DNA from: Acidobacteriota bacterium
GTDB taxonomy: Bacteria > Acidobacteriota > Terriglobia > Bryobacterales > Bryobacteraceae
Direction of reading: 5' to 3'
DNA length: 64,000 nucleotides
Assembly: GCA_026393985.1 (NCBI GenBank)
Contig: JAPKZB010000058.1
Location: 1-64,000 of the forward strand
The position numbers and the translations under genes are program-made. How positions within the stretch are numbered: position 1 is the first letter of the stretch; every line of letters starts with the position of its first letter. Below are positions 18,412 through 27,350 of this stretch, piece by piece. Below the pieces are notes generated by a model. That model saw only the letters and a list, made by a program, of their open reading frames with translations, ran no database searches and was not told the origin of the DNA.

Positions 18412-19481
18412 ACGCGCCGCTGCCGGAAGCGCCGCCCCCCTACCGTCCCGGTATGGCGCTGCTGCAGCAGCGGCTGGCCGAGCGTGGCTACGAGTTCGAG
18501 TTCTTTCAGGCCGTCCGCCTGCTCGAACGCCTCTCGCCGGACCGCGCGCCCGTGGGCCGGTTCAATGTGCCGGGTTCAGAGGTGGCGCGCTTCGAGGTCA
18601 ACCAGGAGATGGGCTTCCCCGCCAGCGCCATCGAGGGCATCGAGTTCGCCGAGGGCCAGCCGGCGCGCGTGAAGGTGCACTTCATGGGCCTCACCGGCCC
18701 TCAAGGCGTACTGCCGCTCTATTACACTGAACTGCTGCGCGAACGCTTGCGCGCCCGGGACCACTCCCCCGCCTCGTTTTTCGACCTCTTCAACCACCGG
18801 ATCATCTCGCTCTTCTATCAGGCCTGGGAGAAGTACCGCTTCCCTATCGCCTACGAACGGGGCGACCGGGACCGCTTTTCGCACCACCTGCTCGACCTCA
18901 TCGGCCTCGGCACGCCGGGCCTTGCAAACCGCCAGCCGCTCCCCGACGATTCGCTCATCTTCTACACCGGCCTGCTGAGCCAGCGCGCACGTTCGGCTTC
19001 GGCGCTCCGCAATCTGGTGTCGGACTACTTCGATGTGCGCTGCGAGGTCGAACAGTTCATCGGCGGCTGGTATCCGCTCATTGAAGAGACGCAGTGCTGC
19101 CTCGATGCCGAGGATGTCTCCATCTCCGAGCAGTTGGGCTTTGGCGCCGTGGTCGGCGACGAGGTGTACGATCAGCAGTCCGCCGTGCGGATTATCCTCG
19201 GGCCCCTGTCGCTCGAACGCTACTGCGGCTTCCTGCCCCAGGGCGCTGGCCATGAACCCCTGAAAGCGTTGGTCCGGCTGTTCGGCGGCCCGACGATCGA
19301 TTTTGAAGTCAAGTTAATTCTCGCCAAGGCAGAAGTGCCGGAGTGCCATCTCGGCCCCCGGCCTGCCGCCGTCCGCGAGGAAGAAGAGTTCGCCCTCGAG
19401 AACATCCAACTCGGTTGGACTTCGTGGGTCAAGACGGCTCCGCGTCAAGCCGACGCCGCCGATGCCATACTTCGTTTCTAG
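18375..19481 (+). CDS. tssG: T6SS baseplate protein TssG
   Basis: 368 aa. TssG (ImpH/VasB) features are FEFFQAVRLLERL, VHFMGLTGPQGVLPLYYTELL, FFDLFNHRIISLFYQAWEKYR and the C-terminal LGWTSWVKT. It completes the TssEFG wedge. The N-terminus begins inside tssF in another frame; the overlap is 37 bp, and the next usable start would cut conserved sequence. The stop is 8 bp before clpV. Confidence 0.95.
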   Translation: MASENRPPDHSLDAPLPEAPPPYRPGMALLQQRLAERGYEFEFFQAVRLLERLSPDRAPVGRFNVPGSEVARFEVNQEMGFPASAIEGIEFAEGQPARVKVHFMGLTGPQGVLPLYYTELLRERLRARDHSPASFFDLFNHRIISLFYQAWEKYRFPIAYERGDRDRFSHHLLDLIGLGTPGLANRQPLPDDSLIFYTGLLSQRARSASALRNLVSDYFDVRCEVEQFIGGWYPLIEETQCCLDAEDVSISEQLGFGAVVGDEVYDQQSAVRIILGPLSLERYCGFLPQGAGHEPLKALVRLFGGPTIDFEVKLILAKAEVPECHLGPRPAAVREEEEFALENIQLGWTSWVKTAPRQADAADAILRF

Positions 19482-19489
19482 GTGAGCAC

Positions 19490-22132
19490 ATGAGCGTAAA
19501 TCTAAAAAGCCTGATCGGCAAACTCAACCAGACCACCCGCGCCGCGCTCGAAGGCGCCGCTGGCATGGCGCTGTCCCGTACCCATTACGATATTGAAATT
19601 GAGCACTTTCTTCGTAAACTGCTCGATGCGACCGATAGCGACGCGGCGCATATCCTGCGCCACTTCGGGGTCGACGCCTCGCGCCTGACGCAGGAGCTCG
19701 ACCGCAGCCTCGACCGCCTGAAGACCGGCAATGCCCGCACCCCGGCCATCGCGCCCTCCCTGCTCAAGATGTTCACCGAGGCCTGGACGATCGGCTCGAT
19801 CGAGTTTGGCGACGGGCAGATCCGGACCGGTCTCTCACTGCTCGCCCTGCTGAGCCACGAAGACCTCGCCCGCATGCTGCGCGACGTCTCGAAAGAGCTG
19901 CAGAAGGTGAACGTAGAAGGCTTGAAGAAGGAGTTCGCCGCCATCGTCGACGCCTCGAACGAGTCCGTGGCGCCGCTCGCGGCGGCCGGTCCGGCGGGCG
20001 GGGGCGCGGCAGGTCCCGTCAAGGCGGGCAGCGGCAAGCAGCCCAACCTCGACGCCTACACCGAAAACCTCACCGAAAAGGCCCGGAAAGGTAAGATCGA
20101 CCCGGTCCTCGGCCGCGATAGCGAGATCCGGCAGGTCATCGACATCCTGCTCCGCCGCCGCCAGAACAACCCGATTCTCACCGGCGAGCCGGGCGTTGGC
20201 AAAACCGCCGTCGTGGAAGGCTTTGCCCTGCGCATCTCCCAGGGCGATGTGCCCGCCCCGCTCAAGAACGTCGAACTGCACTCGCTCGACCTCGCCCTGC
20301 TCCAGGCCGGCGCCGGCATCAAAGGCGAGTTTGAAAACCGTCTGAAGGGTCTCATCGAAGAGATTAAGTCCAGCCCCAAGCCCATCATCCTGTTTATCGA
20401 CGAAGCCCATACCATGATCGGCGCCGGCGGCCAGGCCGGCCAGGGCGATGCCGCCAATCTGCTCAAGCCCGCTCTGGCGCGCGGCGAAATGCGCACGGTG
20501 GCCGCCACCACCTGGAGCGAGTACAAGAAGTACTTTGAAAAGGATCCCGCCCTGGCCCGCCGCTTCCAGGTGGTCAAGGTCGAAGAGCCCACCGAAGCGG
20601 TCTGCATGGTGATGATGCGCGGCATTGTCGGCATGCTCGAAAAGCACCATCAGGTCCGGATCCTCGATGAGGGACTCGAAGCCGCCGTCCGCCTGTCGCA
20701 CCGCTACGTGGCCGGCCGCCAACTGCCCGACAAAGCCGTCAGCGTGCTCGATACCGCCTGCGCCAAACTCGCCCTCGGCCAGAACTCCACCCCCGCGGCC
20801 ATCGAAGACCTCAACCGCCGCATCGACGACCTCGAAGTCCAGCAGCGCGTCCTTACCCGCGAACAGGCCGTCGGCACCGATCATGCGAAGCGTCTGGCCG
20901 CGATTGCCGAAGAGCTCGCCAAGTCCAAGACCGATGTCGAAGCTCTCAAAGCGCGCTTTGAGAAGGAGTCCGGCCTTGTCCTGAAGCTGCGCGAGCTCCG
21001 CGGACGCATCGAAGAAAAGGCCCACGAACCGAACGCCGCGGCCGAACTCGGACCGCTGCGCGAAGAACTCACGCTGCTCGATGACGAGTTGAAAACGCTG
21101 CAGGGCCAAATGCCGCTCATGGGCGTCTGCCTCGATGGCCAGGCCGTCAGCGAGATCATCTCCGCCTGGACCGGCATCCCCGTTGGCAAGATGCTTAAGG
21201 ACGAGATCGAGAACACCCTCAATCTCACGGCCCAGTTGACCCAGCGCGTCATCGGCCAGGACCACGCCCTCGATACCATCGCCCAGCGCATCAAGGTGTC
21301 GAAGGCGAAGATGGAGGACCCCAACAAGCCCATCGGCGTCTTCATGCTCGTCGGGCCCTCCGGCGTCGGCAAGACCGAAACGGCTCTCACTCTCGCCGAC
21401 CTGCTCTACGGCGGGGAGCGTAACATGATCACCATCAACATGAGCGAGTTCCAGGAGGCCCACACCGTCTCGACGCTCAAAGGCTCGCCCCCCGGATACG
21501 TCGGCTACGGCGAAGGCGGCGTGCTGACGGAAGCCGTCCGGCGCCGGCCCTATTCGGTCGTCCTCCTCGACGAGGTGGAAAAAGCCCATCCCGACGTGCT
21601 CGAACTCTTCTTCCAGGTCTTTGACAAGGGGCAGATGGAAGATGGCGAAGGCCGCGAAATCGACTTCAAGAACACCATCATCATCCTTACCACCAACGCC
21701 GCCACCGACCAAATCATGAAGCTGACGGCTGATCCGGAGACCGCCCCCAGCCCCGCCGGCATCACCAAAACCATCAAGCCGGAGCTCGACAAGGTCTTCA
21801 AGCCGGCCTTCCTCGGCCGCATGGTGATCATCCCCTACTACCCCGTCCGCGATGCCGCTCTCAAGCAGATCATCCGCCTCAAGCTCGGCAAAATCCAGCG
21901 CCGCCTCAAAGAGAACCACGCCATGGCCCTGCGCTATGACGACAAGGTGCTCGAGGCCGTTGCCGCCCGCTGCACGGAAGTCGAAAGCGGCGCCCGCAAC
22001 GTCGACAACATCCTGACCAACTCCCTGCTGCCCGACATCTCCAACCAGATTCTGGCCATGATGGCCGCGGGCGAGCACAAAGAATCCATCGACGTCACCA
22101 TTAGCGACGACGGCGCTTTCCTCTACTCCTAA
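19490..22132 (+). CDS. tssH: T6SS sheath-recycling AAA+ ATPase ClpV (TssH)
   Basis: 880 aa cytosolic hexameric ATPase that unfolds the contracted TssBC sheath. It has an N-terminal Clp_N domain (about 1-150), a first AAA module with GEPGVGKTAVVE near residue 231 and ILFIDEAH, a middle coiled-coil region (about 420-560), and a second AAA module with VGPSGVGKTETA near 622 and VVLLDEVEKAHPDV. The short N-terminal helix and the absence of a long ClpB-type M-domain extension favour ClpV over ClpB, as does its location. The start at 19490 follows tssG by 8 bp; the longer open frame to the left overlaps tssG and is not needed. Confidence 0.96.
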   Translation: MSVNLKSLIGKLNQTTRAALEGAAGMALSRTHYDIEIEHFLRKLLDATDSDAAHILRHFGVDASRLTQELDRSLDRLKTGNARTPAIAPSLLKMFTEAWTIGSIEFGDGQIRTGLSLLALLSHEDLARMLRDVSKELQKVNVEGLKKEFAAIVDASNESVAPLAAAGPAGGGAAGPVKAGSGKQPNLDAYTENLTEKARKGKIDPVLGRDSEIRQVIDILLRRRQNNPILTGEPGVGKTAVVEGFALRISQGDVPAPLKNVELHSLDLALLQAGAGIKGEFENRLKGLIEEIKSSPKPIILFIDEAHTMIGAGGQAGQGDAANLLKPALARGEMRTVAATTWSEYKKYFEKDPALARRFQVVKVEEPTEAVCMVMMRGIVGMLEKHHQVRILDEGLEAAVRLSHRYVAGRQLPDKAVSVLDTACAKLALGQNSTPAAIEDLNRRIDDLEVQQRVLTREQAVGTDHAKRLAAIAEELAKSKTDVEALKARFEKESGLVLKLRELRGRIEEKAHEPNAAAELGPLREELTLLDDELKTLQGQMPLMGVCLDGQAVSEIISAWTGIPVGKMLKDEIENTLNLTAQLTQRVIGQDHALDTIAQRIKVSKAKMEDPNKPIGVFMLVGPSGVGKTETALTLADLLYGGERNMITINMSEFQEAHTVSTLKGSPPGYVGYGEGGVLTEAVRRRPYSVVLLDEVEKAHPDVLELFFQVFDKGQMEDGEGREIDFKNTIIILTTNAATDQIMKLTADPETAPSPAGITKTIKPELDKVFKPAFLGRMVIIPYYPVRDAALKQIIRLKLGKIQRRLKENHAMALRYDDKVLEAVAARCTEVESGARNVDNILTNSLLPDISNQILAMMAAGEHKESIDVTISDDGAFLYS

Positions 22133-22156
22133 CCGACCGCGCATCACCGTGCGCTG

Positions 22157-22188
22157 CAGGCAGGGGTCGCCCGCGCGGCCCCTGCCTG
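22157..22188 (+). terminator. Hairpin after clpV, probable operon boundary
   Basis: CAGGCAGGGG and CCCCTGCCTG form a perfect 10-bp stem around a 12-nt GC-rich loop, 24 bp past the clpV stop codon. The following bases are only weakly T-rich. It probably separates the structural T6SS genes from the vgrG/cargo module that starts at 22241. Confidence 0.6.
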
Positions 22189-22240
22189 ATGTACTTTCTG
22201 GCTCGATTGCGCGCTATCTTGTGGGAACGGAAAACCCGGA

Positions 22241-24652
22241 ATGCCTCCTTTAACTCAGAAGAATCGTCGCCTCGTTCTCGAAACGCCCCTGGGCGAAGAT
22301 GTCCTGCTTATCCGCTCCCTGCGCGGCCGTGAGGCCGTGTCGTCGCTGTTCTCCTACGAGATCGAAGCGTTCACGGGTAACGATACCACCATCGACTTTT
22401 CCAAGCTCATCGGCAAGCCGATGACCGTCTCCATCGCGCTCGACAACGACGGCGTCCGCTACCTTAACGGCATCGTCGTCCGCTGCGCCCGGGGCGCCCG
22501 CGGCTTCGACTACACCGCCTACCGCTTCGAGATCGTCCCCAAACTCTGGCTGCTCACCAAGGTCCAGCAGAGCCGCATCTTCCAGCAGATGTCCGTACCC
22601 GACATCCTCAAAAAGGTGCTCGCCGGCCTCGATATCGCCTTTGAAACCCAGGGAACCTACGAACCCCGCGACTACTGCGTGCAGTACCGCGAAACCGATT
22701 TCGCCTTCGCCTCCCGGCTGATGGAAGAGGAAGGCATCTTCTACTACTTCAAGTTCTCCCATGGCGGGCACAAAATGGTGGTGGCCGACAAGACTGCCGC
22801 CCACGCCGACACGCCCCACATGGCCGAAATCACCTACGACGAAGTTGGCGGCGGCACGGATACCAACGAACGGATCATTTACTGGGAGAAGGTGCAGTCG
22901 CTCCGCAGCGGCAAGGTCACCCTCTGGGACCACTGCTTCGAACTCCCGCACAAGCACCTGGAAACCGAAGAGACCATCACCGAAACCATTCAGGTCGGCA
23001 CCGTCACGCACAAGCTCAACGTCGCCAACGACAAGCTCGAAATCTTCGACTACCCCGGCGCCTACGCCCAACGCTTCGACGGCATCGCCCCCGGCGGCGG
23101 CGAACAGTCGGGTGAAATTCAGAAGATCTTCGAGGATAACTCCCGTACCGCGGCCATCCGCATGCAGCAGGAGGCGCTGCCCGGGCTCGTCATCGAAGCC
23201 CGCACCAACTTCGGCGGCATCACCGCCGGCCACAAGTTCAAACTCGCCCGCCACTTCGCCGACGATGGCGACTACGTCGTCACCGAAGCCGACCTCAACT
23301 TCAGTCAGGGCAGCGACTACGTCTCCGGCGTCGACGATTCCGAAGAACACTTTGAAGAGGTCAGCTTCCGCTGCATCCCCGCCGCCCTGCCCTACCGGCC
23401 TCCCCAGCTCACCCCCAAGCCGGTGGTCCACGGCACCCAGACCGCCGTCGTCGCCGGCCCCTCCGGCGAAGAGGTCTTCACCGATAAGTACGGCCGCATC
23501 AAAGTACAGTTCCACTGGGACCGCGACGGCAAGTACGACGGCAGCAGCTCCTGCTGGGTCCGCGTCGCCACGCTCTGGGCCGGCAAAAACTACGGCACCG
23601 TCTTCCTGCCCCGCATCGGCATGGAAGTCGTCGTCGCCTTTGAAGAGGGCGACCCGGACCGGCCCATCGTCGTCGGCTGCGTCTACAATGCCGACTGCAT
23701 GCCGCCCCACGTCCTGCCGGACAACAAAACCATGTCCGGCATCAAAACCCGCAGCTCCCCCGGCGCTGGTAGCAACAACCTCAACGAACTGCGGTTCGAA
23801 GATAAGAAGGGCGAAGAGATGATCTTTCTCCACGGCGAGAAGGACTTCGATTTCCGCACCAAAAACGATTGCAAAGCCGACATCGGCCACGACTTCCATG
23901 AGCACGTCGTCGGCGATGTCCGCATCGGCTACGACACCAACTACGACGCCAAGATCGGCCTCAACAGCTCCACCGAGGTCGGCTCCGACTACAGCCTGAA
24001 GATCAAAGGCAAAGCCGCCACCGACATCACCGGCGCCCATACCCTAAAGGCCGGCGGCAACTCGCTCTATCAATCCGGCGCTAACATCCACATCAAAGCG
24101 GGCAGCTCAATCAAAATCGACGCGGGCTCGCCGATTGAAATCAACAGCCCTTCCGGCGTCACGCTGAAATGCGGCAGTAACTTTGTCACGGTCAGCTCCA
24201 CTGGCGTCGCCATCAGCGGCAGCATGGTGCTGATCAACTCCGGTGGTTCGGCCCTCAGCGGGACGGCCGTGTCGGCGCTCTCGCCCACGGCCCCCAAAGC
24301 CCCGGCCGAGCCGCTCAAGCCCGGCACCACGGCGCTGCCCAAGGTCATGTCCGCCGCCGGACGCACCGCCGCCGCGGCTGCCGCGCCGGCCGCCGAAGCC
24401 GTCGACTCCGCGCAGAAGCACAAGCCGGAGTCGGCCGAAAACAAGGAAAAGAAGAATTGGGTGGAGGTCCACCTCGTCGACGAGTCCGGCGCCAACGTCC
24501 CCAACGAAGCCGTCCGGGTCACCCTGCCCGATGGCGCCATCGCCGAAGGCACGACCAACGACCAGGGCAAGTACCGCGTCGATGGCATCGACCCGGGCAA
24601 CTGCACCGTCACCTTCCCCAACCTCGACCAGGACGCCTGGAAGGAGAAGTAG
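22241..24652 (+). CDS. tssI: T6SS spike protein VgrG with C-terminal transthyretin-like extension
   Basis: 803 aa. The gp27/gp44-like head (SLRGREAVSSLFSYEIEAF, YCVQYRETDFAFASRLMEEEGIFYYF) and gp5-like OB domain (KYGRIKVQFHWDRDG, WVRVATLWAGKNYGTVFLPRIGMEVVVAFEEGDPDRP as a region) are complete. They are followed by the DUF2345-like beta-helix needle (IHIKAGSSIKIDAG, about 560-670). An Ala/Pro linker (about 675-735) leads to an extra domain at 738-803 (VEVHLVDESGANVPNEAV, GKYRVDGIDPGNCTVTF) resembling a carboxypeptidase-regulatory/transthyretin fold, the type used by other VgrGs to dock effectors. It starts its own module after a hairpin. Confidence 0.95.
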   Translation: MPPLTQKNRRLVLETPLGEDVLLIRSLRGREAVSSLFSYEIEAFTGNDTTIDFSKLIGKPMTVSIALDNDGVRYLNGIVVRCARGARGFDYTAYRFEIVPKLWLLTKVQQSRIFQQMSVPDILKKVLAGLDIAFETQGTYEPRDYCVQYRETDFAFASRLMEEEGIFYYFKFSHGGHKMVVADKTAAHADTPHMAEITYDEVGGGTDTNERIIYWEKVQSLRSGKVTLWDHCFELPHKHLETEETITETIQVGTVTHKLNVANDKLEIFDYPGAYAQRFDGIAPGGGEQSGEIQKIFEDNSRTAAIRMQQEALPGLVIEARTNFGGITAGHKFKLARHFADDGDYVVTEADLNFSQGSDYVSGVDDSEEHFEEVSFRCIPAALPYRPPQLTPKPVVHGTQTAVVAGPSGEEVFTDKYGRIKVQFHWDRDGKYDGSSSCWVRVATLWAGKNYGTVFLPRIGMEVVVAFEEGDPDRPIVVGCVYNADCMPPHVLPDNKTMSGIKTRSSPGAGSNNLNELRFEDKKGEEMIFLHGEKDFDFRTKNDCKADIGHDFHEHVVGDVRIGYDTNYDAKIGLNSSTEVGSDYSLKIKGKAATDITGAHTLKAGGNSLYQSGANIHIKAGSSIKIDAGSPIEINSPSGVTLKCGSNFVTVSSTGVAISGSMVLINSGGSALSGTAVSALSPTAPKAPAEPLKPGTTALPKVMSAAGRTAAAAAAPAAEAVDSAQKHKPESAENKEKKNWVEVHLVDESGANVPNEAVRVTLPDGAIAEGTTNDQGKYRVDGIDPGNCTVTFPNLDQDAWKEK

Positions 24653-24655
24653 CCC

Positions 24656-25276
24656 ATGGCCATCCACACCGTCGATCGCGGCGACAGCATTCCGAGTCTG
24701 GCCCACGACAACGGCCACTTCTGGGAGACGCTCTGGAACCACCCGCAGAATGCCGACCTGAAGCGGCGGCGCCGGACCCCGAACATCCTCAACCCCGGCG
24801 ACGAGGTCTTTATCCCGGAACTGCGCCTGAAAACCGTCAGCAAACCCACCGACGCCACCCACAAGTTCGAGCGCAAAGGTGTCCCCGCCAAGATTCGGAT
24901 GCAGTTGAAGATGCTCGGCGAACCGCGCAAGAACGAGCCCTACAGCCTGATCCTCGATGACAAGACCATCGAAGGCACCACCGACGGTGATGGCTTCGTC
25001 GAAGCCTTCATCCGCCCCAACTGCACCGGCGGCAAGCTCATCCTCACCAATACCGGCGAAGAGATTCCCATCGCCCTCGGCCATTTGAACCCCATCGATA
25101 CGGTCTCGGGCGTCCGCCAGCGGCTCAGCAACCTCGGCTTCTACTGCGGCGATGGCGACGAGGTGGACGACGCCACCAAAACCGCCCTCGCCCAGTTTCA
25201 AGGCGCCCACGGCCTGCCCAAAACCGGCGCAATCGACGAGGCCACCCGCGGCAAACTGCACTCGCTGCACCCTTAA
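24656..25276 (+). CDS. LysM-like plus peptidoglycan-binding protein, VgrG partner
   Basis: 206 aa, starting 4 bp after vgrG. The N-terminus (1-57: HTVDRGDSIPSLAHDNGHFW, NILNPGDEVFIPEL) is LysM-like. A middle beta-rich part (70-140) resembles the VgrG C-terminal Ig-like domain. The C-terminus (147-203: VSGVRQRLSNLGFYCG, ATKTALAQFQGAHGLPKTG) is a PG_binding_1 domain. It has no signal peptide and no catalytic domain. Such genes commonly follow VgrG genes in delta-proteobacteria and Acidobacteria. It may be an adaptor or spike accessory that presents cargo or engages target peptidoglycan. The domain calls are firm; the role is inferred from position. Confidence 0.85.
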   Translation: MAIHTVDRGDSIPSLAHDNGHFWETLWNHPQNADLKRRRRTPNILNPGDEVFIPELRLKTVSKPTDATHKFERKGVPAKIRMQLKMLGEPRKNEPYSLILDDKTIEGTTDGDGFVEAFIRPNCTGGKLILTNTGEEIPIALGHLNPIDTVSGVRQRLSNLGFYCGDGDEVDDATKTALAQFQGAHGLPKTGAIDEATRGKLHSLHP

Positions 25277-25297
25277 CCTTTCCCTGGAGACGGCAAG

Positions 25298-27319
25298 ATG
25301 TTAGACGCAGTCAAATCCGGCCTCGACGCCGTCAGCAACGCCTTGGGCGGCGCCGCGCCCGGCACCCCCGGCGGCCCGGCCCCGATGACCTTCACCCGGG
25401 GCGAAACGGTGGGCGAAACCGCCCAAGAGGCCCCCGGCTTTCAATCGCCCAACGAGGTCCGGCCCCGCGACAGCGGCGCCCCCATCGAATTCGTCCACAT
25501 GGGTTACGCCCACCCGGACACCTCCCTCCACTTCGACCATCCCGCGCTGAAGGACGATACGAACCTGGAGTTTACCCCGGCCGTGAAGTCGCACGGCCTC
25601 CTGTTCCGCGCCGGCCTCGAACGCGAAGCGTTGCTGCTGTCGAGCTTCCTCACGGCCACGCAGTCGGTGCTGGCCGACCTTGAAAAAACCAAGGGCGGCG
25701 CGGGAGAACTGCTGGCGATGGGCGCCGATCTGCTCGGCGGCGCCGGCGGCAGCGCCGCGCCCAAGGCCGCCGATGTCAACGCCTTCGGCGAAGCGGTGAA
25801 GACCGCCATCGCGCCCGTCAACGCCGACCTCATCACTTACCAGAACGTCCACAAGGCCGGCCTCGATCTCCACCAGGTGCGCGCCAACTACCGCGCGTTT
25901 CTTGAAAAACTCCTCGCACCGCCCGCCAGTGACCCCGCCGGCGGCCTCCTCGGGGGCCTCAGCAGCTCTATCTCCTTTCTGCCCGGCCTCCCACCGGCCG
26001 TCAAGGACGTGTTCACCTTCATTCAGGGCCTGGCCTTTAAGCCCATGGACGTCTACCTCGGCTTCTACGTCCGCCTCGCCAAGGACCTCGAACCGGTGAT
26101 TGAAAAGGCCGTCCGGCAGTACACGGTCAAGGCGATTCAGGAGCAGCACAGCCCCGTCTTCTACCTCTGGTACCCCAAGCCGGCTTCCCCGCCGGTCCCC
26201 GCCACCGGGGAAGCCGCCGAAGGCACCGGCATCGGCTTTCTCGACGATGCCCGGCAACGCTTTGAGCAGATCCGCTCTTCGGTCGAAAACACCGTCGACA
26301 CGGTGACCGACTTCCTCAGCGCCTCGCCTCCCCCGGAGCCGCCGCCCGGCGCGCCGTATCTTGATCAGGCACTGCAGATCGAAACGCCGCCCCCCGCCGC
26401 CGGCGCTCCGCCCGCGCCGCCCAAAGAGGTAACGGCCACGATTGTCAATGGCTTTCAGGCCGCCCTCGGCCTGTCCGGCATGCCCGCGTTTATTGAACGC
26501 ATCATCAGCGAAGTCACCCTGATGAACAACGAGTTCCTGCGCGAGGTTTATCGCAAGCTCATGGAGCGCCCCGCCGTCGAGCCGATCGACGAAGCGGCCA
26601 TGTACCGCGCCGCCCGCACGCGCCTGCTCGATAAGCTCGTGGCTCTGGTCATGGAGAACGTAAGCCTCCTCCAGCGCGCCAAGGAGTTCTCCTTCAACCT
26701 CCAGGGCAAGACCATCGCCCCCGGCGCGGCCCTGCTCGAAGAGGCGCAGAAGGAGCTGAACGACCAGGTGCTCCGGCACATGAACGTGGCGCTCGAACTC
26801 ACCATGGGCGAACTGGTCGACAAACTCGAAGGCGCCCGCCAGCAAGCGGTTCGCGAAAACGCTATCGCCATGGAGGTCTACCTCGGCCTGTTCCCGTGGC
26901 TGCTCGCCCTCAACTTCCGCAACACCTTCTTCCCCGTCTGGGACCTGATCATGGACAACACATTCGGCAAGATCAGCGGACCGCTCGGCGACGCCGTCAA
27001 GCAGGCCAAAGACGCCATGGCCGAGGCCAAAAAGAAGGTGGACGAAGGCCGCCAAACCGCCATGCGGCTGCAGAAGATCAAAGACCGTGCCACCACGCAG
27101 GGCCTGCAGGCCGGCAGCTCCGGCCAGAACCTCACCGGCTATCGCGACGACTGGCAATCGCAACTCGCCACGCAGGAAGCTCCTGCCAAGCCTGAAGTGG
27201 TCCCCTTCTTCCCGCTCACCGCCCGGAAAAACGAGGGAAGCGCCCGGAAAATCGAGCTCGCTGAATTCAATCAGGTGCGGGGCAACCACAAGTACCCCGG
27301 CGCCGCCAATCAACCCTAG
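25298..27319 (+). CDS. Unknown 673-aa helical protein of the T6SS cargo module
   Basis: No family recognised. It lies between the LysM/PG-binding gene and the PAAR gene on the same strand, with gaps of 21 and 31 bp, so it is very probably a cargo or adaptor of this VgrG. It shows a Gly/Pro/Ala N-terminus (1-60), then predominantly alpha-helical sequence. Hydrophobic stretches occur at about 108-125, 217-262 (GLLGGLSSSISFLPGLP) and 525-552 (EVYLGLFPWLLALNF). Two proline-rich linkers at about 292-303 and 343-376 divide it into at least three parts. A charged coiled-coil-like tract lies at 562-600. It has no signal peptide. A pore-forming effector or an effector chaperone would both fit. GGAG precedes the ATG. 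Confidence 0.75.
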   Translation: MLDAVKSGLDAVSNALGGAAPGTPGGPAPMTFTRGETVGETAQEAPGFQSPNEVRPRDSGAPIEFVHMGYAHPDTSLHFDHPALKDDTNLEFTPAVKSHGLLFRAGLEREALLLSSFLTATQSVLADLEKTKGGAGELLAMGADLLGGAGGSAAPKAADVNAFGEAVKTAIAPVNADLITYQNVHKAGLDLHQVRANYRAFLEKLLAPPASDPAGGLLGGLSSSISFLPGLPPAVKDVFTFIQGLAFKPMDVYLGFYVRLAKDLEPVIEKAVRQYTVKAIQEQHSPVFYLWYPKPASPPVPATGEAAEGTGIGFLDDARQRFEQIRSSVENTVDTVTDFLSASPPPEPPPGAPYLDQALQIETPPPAAGAPPAPPKEVTATIVNGFQAALGLSGMPAFIERIISEVTLMNNEFLREVYRKLMERPAVEPIDEAAMYRAARTRLLDKLVALVMENVSLLQRAKEFSFNLQGKTIAPGAALLEEAQKELNDQVLRHMNVALELTMGELVDKLEGARQQAVRENAIAMEVYLGLFPWLLALNFRNTFFPVWDLIMDNTFGKISGPLGDAVKQAKDAMAEAKKKVDEGRQTAMRLQKIKDRATTQGLQAGSSGQNLTGYRDDWQSQLATQEAPAKPEVVPFFPLTARKNEGSARKIELAEFNQVRGNHKYPGAANQP

Positions 27320-27350
27320 CGATTTCGCGTTAGCATGAAGGAGCATCGGT

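Noticed and set aside
19835..24040. Very long minus-strand open frames opposite clpV and vgrG
   Set aside because: They are Gly/Ala/Val/Asp/Glu-rich mirror frames produced by high GC and third-position C; the plus-strand products are clearly real.
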